Shown here: piece by piece, positions 16,272 to 24,556 of the stretch | Numbering within the stretch: position 1 is the stretch's first letter | Layout of the letters: every line of letters starts with the position of its first letter | Source: UBA5078 sp033721235 | Lineage (GTDB): Bacteria; Pseudomonadota; Gammaproteobacteria; Pseudomonadales; Pseudohongiellaceae | DNA length: 64,000 bases | Direction of reading: 5' to 3' | Assembly (NCBI GenBank): GCA_033721235.1 | Contig: JAWWAY010000002.1 | Coordinates: 254,059-318,058 of the forward strand | Notes under the pieces: generated by a model | What the model saw: only the letters and a program-made list of their open reading frames with translations | Told to the model about the DNA's origin: nothing | The model's database searches: none | Translations under genes and position numbers: made by a program

Positions 16272-17670
16272 GGGTATAGCTCTCATCGTAGTCAGGTCTC
16301 GCTAGAGTTTCAAAGCGTGTGTATTGACCCAAGAAGCTCAACTTAACTGTTCCGATTGGACCGTTTCTTTGCTTGCCAATAATGACCTCGGCAACGCCTT
16401 TCTCGTCAGTATCTTCATTATAGACCTCATCGCGATAGACGAAGGCGATAATATCGGCATCTTGCTCGATGGCGCCCGATTCACGCAAGTCCGACATGAC
16501 AGGGCGTTTATTAGGGCGTTGCTCAAGGCTACGGTTTAGCTGTGACAGGGCGATAACGGGACATTCAAATTCTCGCGCCATAGTTTTGAGCGAGCGCGAA
16601 ATTTCAGAAATTTCGCCGACACGGTTGTCGCCGAAACCTTTAATTTGCATAAGCTGTAGATAGTCGACCACAATCAAGCCCAAGTCTCCATGCTCGCGAA
16701 CAATACGCCGTGCACGCGAACGCATCTCCATAGGGCTAAGGCCTACACTATCGTCGATAAACAGCGGCTTATCTTTTAGTTTGCTAACAGCTGCGGTAAG
16801 TTTGGGCCAATCCTCTTCTTCCAGCTTACCATCACGCAGGCGCTTTTGATCGATGCGCCCAATGGAGCTAATCATACGAAAAATCAGGCTCTCCGCCGGC
16901 ATCTCCAAACTAAAGACCAAAACGGGTTTGCTCGCGAGCAGCAAGGCGTTCTCTGCCAAGTTCATGGCGAAAGAGGTCTTACCCATGGAGGGACGACCCG
17001 CCACAATAATAAGATCAGATTTTTGCAGGCCGGAGGTCTTCTCATCCAAGTCCTTATAGCCTGTGGGTAGCCCTGTTAGCCCACCTTTACTCTTAAACAG
17101 TTCATCTATGCGCTTAACGGCCGACTTTAGCAGAGGGTTGATCTCTTGCGGCCCACCATCTTTAGGCCTATCGTCGGCAATCTTAAAGACCTTTTGTTCG
17201 GCAACGTCTAGAACATCATCGGCGCGCTGACCCGCTGGCGTATAGCCGCTTTCGGCAATTTCATAGGCAACCTTGATGAGCTTTCGCAGCTTGGAGCGCT
17301 CCGCGATAATATCGGCATAGGCCGAGATATTGGCCGAGCCGCGCGCATTGGCCGCCAAGTCGCTGAGATAGTCGAGACCACCTGCACTATCTACCTCGCC
17401 CAGGCTATCCAGCGCCTCTACCAGCGTGACCACATCAATGGGTTTATCCGCCTCTGTTTGGGCGTACATCACCCGAAATATCAACTGATGCTCGTGACGG
17501 TAGAAGTCCTCTTCCATCACTATCTCAGACACCGTATCCCAAACTGAGTTATCCAGCATCAAACCGCCAAGCACCGCCTGCTCTGCCTCGAGCGAGTGGG
17601 GAGGCACCTTTAGAGAAGAGATGGCATTCGATTCGGCGGCGGGGCGGCTGTTTTCCATTGACTCTGACAT
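16261..17670 (-). CDS. dnaB: Replicative DNA helicase DnaB
   Basis: The hexameric 5'-3' helicase of the replication fork. The N-terminal primase-binding domain (PHSLEAEQAVLGGLMLDN) is followed by a linker and a RecA-like motor with Walker A GRPSMGKTS and Walker B LIVVDYLQLM. Length is 469 residues, normal for the family, with no intein. The 3' end overlaps alr by 11 or 26 bases depending on the alr start. Confidence 0.97.
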   Translation of the reverse strand: MSESMENSRPAAESNAISSLKVPPHSLEAEQAVLGGLMLDNSVWDTVSEIVMEEDFYRHEHQLIFRVMYAQTEADKPIDVVTLVEALDSLGEVDSAGGLDYLSDLAANARGSANISAYADIIAERSKLRKLIKVAYEIAESGYTPAGQRADDVLDVAEQKVFKIADDRPKDGGPQEINPLLKSAVKRIDELFKSKGGLTGLPTGYKDLDEKTSGLQKSDLIIVAGRPSMGKTSFAMNLAENALLLASKPVLVFSLEMPAESLIFRMISSIGRIDQKRLRDGKLEEEDWPKLTAAVSKLKDKPLFIDDSVGLSPMEMRSRARRIVREHGDLGLIVVDYLQLMQIKGFGDNRVGEISEISRSLKTMAREFECPVIALSQLNRSLEQRPNKRPVMSDLRESGAIEQDADIIAFVYRDEVYNEDTDEKGVAEVIIGKQRNGPIGTVKLSFLGQYTRFETLARPDYDESYTHGG

Positions 17671-17782
17671 TATTGGGTTCTGATTAGGGGCAGTGAATTA
17701 GGGTTTACTTAGGCAAACCAATACCGACAATTGTATTGTTTTTGCCAAAGATAACCAAAGGCAAATATACGCTTTTAAAACG

Positions 17783-17817
17783 AAAAAGGCGCTGCCGCTC
17801 TCGTGAGCGGCAGCGCC
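17783..17817 (-). terminator. Intrinsic terminator after rplI
   Basis: A perfect 13-bp GC-rich stem (17788-17800 with 17805-17817) with a 4-base loop, followed on the minus strand by five T. It closes the rpsF-rpsR-DUF2232-rplI operon. Confidence 0.92.
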
Positions 17818-17892
17818 TCATTGTCCACTATTGCTAAAGCTGTCACAACAAGTCCTAACACACAGACTTATTGGCGCTTAAACAATCAACGC

Positions 17893-18342
17893 TTAAGCAG
17901 GAACAACCGCTAGCGTGATAACAGCCTCTACTTCGAAGCCTAGATCAATTGTGATCTCGTATTCGCCTACTTCACGAAGCGCACCATCGGGAAGGCGAAC
18001 TTCAGCCTTCGCAACATCAGTGTTAGCGGCAGCGTTAACAGCTTCGGCGATGTCACGCGTACCGATAGAGCCGAACAGTTTGCCCTCTTCGCCAGCGTTT
18101 ACTTCCATCGTTACGCGTAGCTCTTTAAGCTTCTCACTGCGAGCAGTAGCAGTCGCCACTTTCTCGTTGTGAGCTGCCAATAGCTCAGCACGACGTGCTT
18201 CGAAGTTTTCCAAGTTTGCCTTAGTAGCAGGAATAGCCTTGCCAGTAGGGAACAGGAAGTTACGTGCAAAACCGGCTTTTACTGCGGCTTGATCGCCAAC
18301 TGCGCCTAGTTTGCCTACTTTTTCCAAAAGAATTACGTTCAT
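17893..18342 (-). CDS. rplI: 50S ribosomal protein L9
   Basis: L9 binds 23S rRNA near the L1 stalk. The N-terminal domain MNVILLEKVGKLGAVGDQAAVKAGFARNFLFP has the family signature, followed by the long connecting helix and the C-terminal domain (LFGSIGTRDIAEAV). Its 149 residues match the family. It is the last gene of the S6 operon and is followed by a terminator. Confidence 0.98.
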   Translation of the reverse strand: MNVILLEKVGKLGAVGDQAAVKAGFARNFLFPTGKAIPATKANLENFEARRAELLAAHNEKVATATARSEKLKELRVTMEVNAGEEGKLFGSIGTRDIAEAVNAAANTDVAKAEVRLPDGALREVGEYEITIDLGFEVEAVITLAVVPA

Positions 18343-18396
18343 TGTCGTTTCCTCATTAAATCTTGCAAAAATTCTTCTTACTTCTAGCCCAGCTCT

Positions 18397-19281
18397 TTAT
18401 TGTTGAGCCAGCCTCTTACGAAAATTCATCACGCTATCTAGCAGTGCCATCATTATCACAAAGAGCACCGTATAACCGGTAACCATGGTGGCGTATAGAA
18501 TTACTAAGAACCCTACCGGCCAATTCTTCATGGCGACGATGCCGTGCATCAAGCCTAGACCTACCAAAAATATAGGTATTAAGCCAAAGCTCGCAAGCGC
18601 CGGACTATTGCCCAAAACCACACCTGCTGCCGTTACCGCTAATAAAATTAGCGCCGATTTAAGGCTTAAACGCACCTGGTGAAATTCCTTCTGAAACCCA
18701 CCAGGATTATACAAACCTGCCTGCCATGAGCGTGCCAACATCAGTAGCAGTACGCTATAGAGCATTACGCCTATACAGAACCCGTATGCGAGCTCATTAA
18801 GCAGTGTGTCTATCCCATCAACGAGGAAAACCTCTGACAGTTCAGGGCTCTCTTGAAACACCTGCTCAAGCGCTGGCCGCAATGCGTCAAAAAAACCAGG
18901 TGTGATAAAAACATACATCAACACCCCTAGACCCACCAACACCGAGCTAAGCAAGCTTAACTCCCAAGACTTGGTGCTACTCAGTACTAAGGCCAGCATA
19001 AACGTGCCCAGTACAACTGCCATAGGCAGGATAAGCCCCGACACGGCCCACACTAGGGTAGGCAATAATGCCCACACCAAAACCTTAAAGCCTTCGGCGG
19101 CTCCCTGCTGCATGCACACTAGTGCAACAACTGCAGCACTGAGCAAACTTGCCATACTCAGTAGCACCACCAAAAGCGGCACAGCACTGAGAAGGCCTAG
19201 TATTGGTAAAACCCCTAAACCTAGTACCGCAACGATAGCGTTGCGGCGACTGGTCATTGCAAACGCTGCTACAGCTTTCAT
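18397..19281 (-). CDS. DUF2232 polytopic membrane protein
   Basis: About 8 hydrophobic helices with short loops (for example LGLGVLPILGLLSAVPLLVVLL and ALILLAVTAAGVVLGNSPALA). DUF2232/YybS-like proteins lie between rpsR and rplI in Pseudomonas and relatives; the function is unknown. The start is either the ATG at 19281 or a GTG at 19299; neither has a clear ribosome site. It may be translated by readthrough coupling from rpsR. Confidence 0.85.
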   Translation of the reverse strand: MKAVAAFAMTSRRNAIVAVLGLGVLPILGLLSAVPLLVVLLSMASLLSAAVVALVCMQQGAAEGFKVLVWALLPTLVWAVSGLILPMAVVLGTFMLALVLSSTKSWELSLLSSVLVGLGVLMYVFITPGFFDALRPALEQVFQESPELSEVFLVDGIDTLLNELAYGFCIGVMLYSVLLLMLARSWQAGLYNPGGFQKEFHQVRLSLKSALILLAVTAAGVVLGNSPALASFGLIPIFLVGLGLMHGIVAMKNWPVGFLVILYATMVTGYTVLFVIMMALLDSVMNFRKRLAQQ

Positions 19282-19347
19282 AGTGAAGACTCGTGACACA
19301 CAGCGTTCACCGCCTTAGCGTCAATCCGCCGAAACGGATGGATACAA

Positions 19348-19578
19348 TTAAGCAGTGTGGCTGTCTGTATACGGAATCAATGCAAGATGACGAGCACGCT
19401 TAACGGCAGTCGCTAATTGACGCTGGTAACGCGCCTTAGTGCCAGTGATGCGGCTTGGAACAATCTTGCCAGTTTCAGACACGTATGCCTTTAGTGTTTC
19501 GATATCTTTGTAATCAATCTGTTTTGTGCCTTCTGCAGTAAATTTGCAGAACTTGCGTCGTCTAAAAAAACGGGCCAT
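19348..19578 (-). CDS. rpsR: 30S ribosomal protein S18
   Basis: A small basic protein that binds S6 in the platform of the 30S subunit. Signature: MARFFRRRKFCKFTAEG, then YKDIETLKAYVSETGKIVPSRITGTKA. The start is at 19578 (MARFF); two extra codons upstream (MT) are open but unsupported. It sits between rpsF and the DUF2232 gene. Confidence 0.98.
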   Translation of the reverse strand: MARFFRRRKFCKFTAEGTKQIDYKDIETLKAYVSETGKIVPSRITGTKARYQRQLATAVKRARHLALIPYTDSHTA

Positions 19579-19655
19579 GGTCACTATCCTTTCTAAAAAT
19601 TGGTTTGAATCACTTTAATTACATAAAGCATCGCAATTCGACAGCAAAGTCAGAC

Positions 19656-20132
19656 TTATGCGTCTGCGTCAGTCTCAGAGCTAGCTTCTTCAGTGTCAGC
19701 GCTTTCAGCAGACTCTTCGTCATCGCTTTCTGATTTTGCAGCTTCACGAGCGGCCGCATCTTCTTCTTGCTTACGCTTTTGCTCTGCACGCAAGCGACGC
19801 TCACGGCTTTCGCGCTCACCTTTAAGAATCAGTGACTCTTCAGTGACAGGACCGCTCATTTTCATTACAAGATTACGCAAGATAGCGTCGTTGTAACGGA
19901 AAAGGGTCGTGATTTCTTCCAGCACGTCAGCACCACACTCAACGTTCATGAGGATGTAGTGTGCTTTGTGGATTTTGTTGATTGGGTAAGCTAGTTGACG
20001 ACGTCCCCAGTCTTCAAGACGGTGAACTGCACCACCGCTATCCTTGATCATCTGCGTATAACGCTCAACCATGCCTTCAACCTGATCAGTCTGGTCAGGG
20101 TGTACTAAAAATACAATTTCATAATGTCTCAT
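19656..20132 (-). CDS. rpsF: 30S ribosomal protein S6 with long acidic C-terminal tail
   Basis: S6 pairs with S18. The ferredoxin-like core begins MRHYEIVFLVHPDQ and includes the S18-binding surface. It is followed by a charged helix rich in R/K/E and then an acidic low-complexity tail of D/E/S/A to residue 158. The tail makes it longer than the ~131 residues of E. coli S6, where RimK adds glutamates to the C-terminus. The start is the ATG at 20132 after AAGGAG; the open frame upstream to 20168 is leader sequence. Confidence 0.97.
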   Translation of the reverse strand: MRHYEIVFLVHPDQTDQVEGMVERYTQMIKDSGGAVHRLEDWGRRQLAYPINKIHKAHYILMNVECGADVLEEITTLFRYNDAILRNLVMKMSGPVTEESLILKGERESRERRLRAEQKRKQEEDAAAREAAKSESDDEESAESADTEEASSETDADA

Positions 20133-20238
20133 AGAGACTCCTTCCGGGTTAAGTCTTCCGTCAAACACTTAGCGAGAGCGGCCAAATGCGCGGTAAGACA
20201 AGGAGTTAAGGGGAATTCCCCAAAAATAAAGAGCGGGC

Positions 20239-20267
20239 ATTCTAGAGAACCAGCTGACTATTTGCAA
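20239..20267 (-). promoter_or_regulatory. Promoter of the rpsF operon
   Basis: On the minus strand TTGCAA (20267-20262), a 17-base spacer and TAGAAT (20244-20239). This leaves a leader of about 100 bases before rpsF. Confidence 0.6.
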
Positions 20268-20290
20268 ACTTTTTCGCCTGCAGATGGCCA

Positions 20291-20314
20291 AAACAGCGCA
20301 AATTAGCGCTGTTT
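20291..20314 (-). terminator. Probable terminator after rlmB
   Basis: A 9-bp stem (20291-20299 with 20306-20314) with a 6-base loop. On the minus strand it is followed by only four T. It lies between rlmB and the rpsF promoter. Confidence 0.6.
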
Positions 20315-20343
20315 AGCGTCAATTTGACTACAAAATAGGAAAT

Positions 20344-21102
20344 TTAGCTGCTACGACGCTGACGCACGACCTCAAAGAGGCACACACCTGTGGCTACCGA
20401 GACATTCAAGCTACTCAGCGCTCCCGCCATGGGAATAGACAAAAGGAAATCGCAGTGCTCTCGCGTCAAACGCCTTAAACCCTTACCCTCCGAGCCCATG
20501 ATGACGGCCATAGAGGGTGAAAAGTCCATTTCATACACACTCTGACTCGCTTCGCCAGCGGCGCCCGCTAACCAGATGCCCCGCTGTTTAAGAGATTGTA
20601 GTGTGCGGCTTAGATTAGTCACCTGCGCAAACGGCATGGTATTGGCGGCGCCGCAGGCCACTTTACGCGCGGTCATATTCAATGGCGCCGAGCGATCCTT
20701 AGGCACAATCACCACGTCTACGCCTGCCGCATCGGCGGTACGCAGGCAAGCCCCTAAGTTGTGCGGATCAGTGACCTCGTCCAAGACAAGTATTAGTGCA
20801 GGCTCAGTTAAGCCATCAAGCAGAGCGTCCAGCGCCTTTTCGTCGAGTATTTGCCCGCCCATCTTGCACAGCGCCAATACCCCTTGATGCACCGCGCCTT
20901 GCTGTCCTTTGGTGCGCTTATCGAGTTCGCGCCTATCAACAACCCTGTAGGCTACACCGGCTTCATCAGCCAGCCGTTTTACTTCATTAATGCGTTTATC
21001 TTCGCGGCCTTGCTGAATATACAGCTCCAAAACGTCTTGCGGATGACGCAGCAAGAGCTCGCCAACCGTGTGAATGCCGTATACCCACTCTTTATTGCTC
21101 AC
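20344..21102 (-). CDS. rlmB: 23S rRNA Gm2251 2'-O-methyltransferase
   Basis: A SPOUT/SpoU methyltransferase that modifies G2251 in the ribosomal P loop. An N-terminal substrate-binding domain (YGIHTVGELL) is followed by the knotted catalytic domain with VTDPHNLGACLRTADAAG, MGSEGKGLRRL and SIPMAGALSSLNVSVATG. The start is a GTG at 21102. It lies 21 bases downstream of rnr, the same pairing as E. coli rnr-rlmB, so one operon is likely. Confidence 0.96.
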   Translation of the reverse strand: MSNKEWVYGIHTVGELLLRHPQDVLELYIQQGREDKRINEVKRLADEAGVAYRVVDRRELDKRTKGQQGAVHQGVLALCKMGGQILDEKALDALLDGLTEPALILVLDEVTDPHNLGACLRTADAAGVDVVIVPKDRSAPLNMTARKVACGAANTMPFAQVTNLSRTLQSLKQRGIWLAGAAGEASQSVYEMDFSPSMAVIMGSEGKGLRRLTREHCDFLLSIPMAGALSSLNVSVATGVCLFEVVRQRRSS

Positions 21103-21123
21103 TGCCTAATTCTCTCGTTCAAA

Positions 21124-23691
21124 CTATTTTGATTTCTTGCTAGGGCGCCTAGCGGGCTTTGCCTTCTTGCCTGCACTCTTGTTTTTGCCGGGCGCGGTCA
21201 CAATACCGGCGGCCACCTGCTCGCGCAAACTCATTTCGGCCTTAGGTTTTCGCCGCTTCCCTTTGTTCTTGCTCGGAGCCTTTTGCGCCTTGCTCTTAGC
21301 TTGGCCCGAACCGCTTGGGGCGCTCTTAGCACGGCCTTGGCCTTTTTTATTTTCGCCTGAGCCTCCCTTTACTGTTTTCGCTCTTCCTTTGCCCGACGAG
21401 CGTTTCTTGGAGTCCACACCGGGGGCTTCGTCATCACCGGCCATCACCAAATCGATTTTGCGCTCATCCAAGTCAACTCGAGCGACTTTTACCTGAATTT
21501 CATCACCCAAATGGAACACTTTGCCACTTCGTTCACCAAGCAATAGATGACGCACTGGGTCGAATTTATAGTAATCATTCTTCAGAGCCGTTATGTGGAC
21601 CAAGCCTTCCACATAGATATCCCGCAACTCTACAAAAAGTCCAAAAGCAGTCACGCTACTGACGGTGCCAATAAACTCCTCGCCTACTCTATCTTGCACA
21701 TACTCGCACTTAAGCCAGTCCAACACATCATAACTTGCAGCATCGGCCCGTCGCTCCATCATGGAACAGCTTTCACCAAAGCTTTGAATATCACTAAGCT
21801 CATAGGGGTAGATAAGTTTTTTGGCCAAGGCTTTTACACCTTTAACCTTGCGCACATGAGCTTTTTGCCGCGCATTGCGAATTAAATAACGCAAGGCTCT
21901 GTGAACCAGTAAATCTGGGTAGCGCCTTATGGGAGAAGTAAAATGCGTATATGCCGCAAAACCTAAACCAAAATGCCCAAGGTTTTCTGGCTGATAAACG
22001 GCCTGCAACAAGGAGCGAATGAGTACTGTTTGAATTAAATGCGCATCGGGCCTGAGTGCGATGCTTTGCAATACTCGTTGATAATCTTTTGGCGTAGGTT
22101 TGGCAGAGCGCGTAAGCACCAAACCCATTTCTTTCAAGAAAACCTTAAGATTCTCGAGCTTATCCATGTTCGGACCATCGTGAACACGGTACAGCACTGG
22201 CAGTGTTGACTCAGCAAGAAAGTTTGCCGTGCACACATTGGCTGCCAACATACACTCTTCAATGAGTCGGTGAGCATTATTACGCACCACCGGAACGATC
22301 TCGCTAATTTTTCGAGTCTCGCCGAATACAATGCGCGTTTCGGTACTCGAGAACTCCAAAGCACCAGCCTTGCGCCTGCGTTCTGCAAGTTTGTGATAGA
22401 CCGAATATAAGGAATCTAAAGCGGGGAGCAATGCTTCGTAACGCTTCTTCAAGCGCGCTTGATTTTTCGCGCGAGTTTCAGTCTCCGGCTCCTCTAGAAT
22501 ATCTGCCACTTCGTTATAGGTCAGCCGCGCATGGGAATGAATAACGCCTTCATAGAAACAGTAGTCTTTCACCCGCCCCTGTTTTGTCAGCTCCATTTCG
22601 CAGACCATGACTAAGCGGTCTACTTTAGGCTTCAAAGAGCACAGACCATTGGATAGCGCCTCTGGCAACATGGGAATAACATGACCAGGAAAATACACCG
22701 AATTACCTCGATTCTGCGCCTCTTCATCCAGGGCCGTATTCACTCCCACATAATGGGACACATCGGCAATAGCAACATAGAGGCGACAAGCGCCGCGAGC
22801 CTCTTGCTCGCAGTAAACGGCATCATCGAAGTCCTTGGCGTCTTCTCCATCGATCGTCACAAATGGGAGCTCGCGTAAATCGACGCGCTTAGCTGCGTCT
22901 TCTTGGGACACCTCTGTGCCGATCCCTTTCGTTTGCGAGATGACCGCACGAGGCCATTTATGGGGAATGTCGTGACTGCGAACGGCTACTTCGATTTCCA
23001 TTCCTGGCTTCATATGATCACCAAGAATTTCGACTACCGCACCCACTGCCTTGCGACGCTGAGTGGGGAATGAAGATATTTTGGCTACAACAAATTGACC
23101 ATCTTTGGCGCCGCGATTATCTTTTTCTGGAATCATTATCTCGTGGGTATTACGACGACTATCGGGTACTACGACCCCAAAGCCTTTCTCCCAGTAAAAC
23201 CTACCCACTATCTGTTGGCTACGCCGCTCCAACACTTCAACTATCATGCCTTCTTTGCGGCCACGTCTATCCACGCCCGAGACGCGAGCTAAAACAATAT
23301 CGCCATCGAAAACCTTTTGCATTTCGGCAGCAGTTAACACTAGATCGCCAGAACCATCGGCAGGAATAAAGAAGCCGTAACCATCTTTGTTTCCCTGCAC
23401 CCGCCCCTTAATGAGCTCCATGCGATCGACGAGACCATAGACGCCTCGCCGATTACTAATTAATTGACCATCGCGAGACATAGCAATGAGACGCCGTCTC
23501 AAAGCCTCAGCCTGCTCAAACTCATCCATAGCCAGCTCTTCGCACAACTCGGAATAGCTAACGGGCTTACCGGACTTCTCCATATGCTGGAGAATGAATT
23601 CGCGACTGGGAATCGGATTTTCGTACTTCTGCGCCTCCCGCTTTGCGTGGGGGTCTTTGATTTGCTTTGGGCCTTTCGTCTTCTTAGCCAT
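21124..23691 (-). CDS. rnr: Ribonuclease R
   Basis: A processive 3'-5' exoribonuclease that degrades structured RNA. Order: an N-terminal winged helix (SREFILQHMEKSGKPVSYSELCEEL), two cold-shock domains, the RNB catalytic domain with EDAKDFDDAVYC metal-binding aspartates, an S1 domain (GEEFIGTVSSVTAFGLFVEL), and a very long basic tail of ~130 residues rich in K, S, G and A. Length is 855 residues. The ATG at 23691 is the start. Confidence 0.96.
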   Translation of the reverse strand: MAKKTKGPKQIKDPHAKREAQKYENPIPSREFILQHMEKSGKPVSYSELCEELAMDEFEQAEALRRRLIAMSRDGQLISNRRGVYGLVDRMELIKGRVQGNKDGYGFFIPADGSGDLVLTAAEMQKVFDGDIVLARVSGVDRRGRKEGMIVEVLERRSQQIVGRFYWEKGFGVVVPDSRRNTHEIMIPEKDNRGAKDGQFVVAKISSFPTQRRKAVGAVVEILGDHMKPGMEIEVAVRSHDIPHKWPRAVISQTKGIGTEVSQEDAAKRVDLRELPFVTIDGEDAKDFDDAVYCEQEARGACRLYVAIADVSHYVGVNTALDEEAQNRGNSVYFPGHVIPMLPEALSNGLCSLKPKVDRLVMVCEMELTKQGRVKDYCFYEGVIHSHARLTYNEVADILEEPETETRAKNQARLKKRYEALLPALDSLYSVYHKLAERRRKAGALEFSSTETRIVFGETRKISEIVPVVRNNAHRLIEECMLAANVCTANFLAESTLPVLYRVHDGPNMDKLENLKVFLKEMGLVLTRSAKPTPKDYQRVLQSIALRPDAHLIQTVLIRSLLQAVYQPENLGHFGLGFAAYTHFTSPIRRYPDLLVHRALRYLIRNARQKAHVRKVKGVKALAKKLIYPYELSDIQSFGESCSMMERRADAASYDVLDWLKCEYVQDRVGEEFIGTVSSVTAFGLFVELRDIYVEGLVHITALKNDYYKFDPVRHLLLGERSGKVFHLGDEIQVKVARVDLDERKIDLVMAGDDEAPGVDSKKRSSGKGRAKTVKGGSGENKKGQGRAKSAPSGSGQAKSKAQKAPSKNKGKRRKPKAEMSLREQVAAGIVTAPGKNKSAGKKAKPARRPSKKSK

Positions 23692-23807
23692 ATATCATCA
23701 CTTTAGAGTTTAGGCCTTCAGTATACACGCCTAAACGCCCTATTACTTAGACATTTACGTGACGATTCCCCCTACAAGCGCACTGAAAGGCGACTGAGAG
23801 TGCAGTT

Positions 23808-24080
23808 TCACTGCTCGGCGACTTTTTCCTCGGAGGATATCCGCTCATCTTCGTGTTGTTCGAAGAGATTTATTAAGCGATCCGAACGCCGACCGATGTG
23901 CATAAGACGATCGAAATACCCCTCACCCTGCTTCGACCCAAGAATGAAATCCAGTATGAAGCAGCCGATACTGAGTGGACTCATAATAAAATCTCGAGCC
24001 GCATCAGCCAGCAATTTAAACTGAAAAAAGATCACTCGCCTGAGAGTTAGCCGTCTACCACTTACTTTTCGCTTTAGCAC
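23808..24080 (-). CDS. Small hypothetical protein
   Basis: A 90-residue basic protein starting with GTG at 24080, preceded by GGGGGTG. Residues ~30-50 form a moderately hydrophobic stretch (DFIMSPLSIGCFILDFIL) and the C-terminus is charged. I do not recognise a family. It is probably a real gene because it fills an otherwise empty interval and has a ribosome site, but it could be spurious. It lies between rnr and the tRNA-Leu gene. Confidence 0.5.
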   Translation of the reverse strand: MLKRKVSGRRLTLRRVIFFQFKLLADAARDFIMSPLSIGCFILDFILGSKQGEGYFDRLMHIGRRSDRLINLFEQHEDERISSEEKVAEQ

Positions 24081-24252
24081 CTTACACCCCCTTATTTTTA
24101 TTACCTTCCTTCCTCACATTTAGCGCCAAGGATATAGCATATGCTTACCCACTTGTCGCTCCTTGAAAGCCCTATAAACCACTCCGCGCGGCGAATGGCT
24201 ATCAGCCCGGCATGCCTCATCTAGCGGGTATCAAAAATCACTATTAGTCGAA

Positions 24253-24281
24253 TTGACAGCGGGGTCACGGAGGATTAAAGT
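24253..24281 (+). promoter_or_regulatory. Promoter of tRNA-Leu
   Basis: TTGACA (24253-24258), a 17-base spacer and TAAAGT (24276-24281), 24 bases before the tRNA. Confidence 0.7.
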
Positions 24282-24304
24282 GCGCGCTTCAAACATCCCC
24301 TTTT

Positions 24305-24391
24305 GCCTAGGTGGTGGAATTGGTAGACACGCCAGCTTCAGGTGCTGGTGCTCGCAAGGGCGTGGAGGTTCAAGTCCTCTTCTAGGCACCA
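24305..24391 (+). tRNA. tRNA-Leu (CAG)
   Basis: A class II tRNA of 87 bases with encoded CCA. The acceptor stem GCCTAGG pairs with TCTAGGC (one G:U at position 7:66). The anticodon arm is CCAGC-TTCAGGT-GCTGG with anticodon CAG. A variable arm and a T arm (GGAGG-TTCAAGT-CCTCT) are present. Its 3' end is the integration site of the island that follows. Confidence 0.97.
24369..24391 (+). repeat. attL: tRNA 3' end
   Basis: T loop to CCA of tRNA-Leu, 23 bases. It shares TTCAAGTCCTCT exactly with the right copy at 37042 and then CTAG and CACCA with one substitution and one deletion. Confidence 0.8.
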
Positions 24392-24405
24392 ATACTACAT
24401 TCCAG

Positions 24406-24514
24406 AACATCCAAAACCATCCGCATCTCCACGAAACTCGCTATATTGCCTATAATTTAGCACCCAAATCGTTCATTAACATTTTGCAACATCCAATAAT
24501 GAATGTAACATCCA
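24406..24514 (+). repeat. Three direct AACATCCA repeats in the integrase leader
   Basis: AACATCCA occurs at 24406-24413, 24488-24495 and 24507-24514, between attL and the integrase. Repeats at this position fit arm-type binding sites of a tyrosine integrase or of an excisionase. That role is inferred from position only. Confidence 0.45.
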
Positions 24515-24556
24515 TTGTAACAACGACCTGATAGACGGGATGCGATGTTACAATGG
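24512..24556 (+). promoter_or_regulatory. Inverted repeat covering the integrase start codon
   Basis: CCATTGTAACA (24512-24522) is the exact inverse of TGTTACAATGG (24546-24556), which contains the integrase ATG. It could be an operator, or an RNA hairpin that hides the start codon. Confidence 0.45.
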
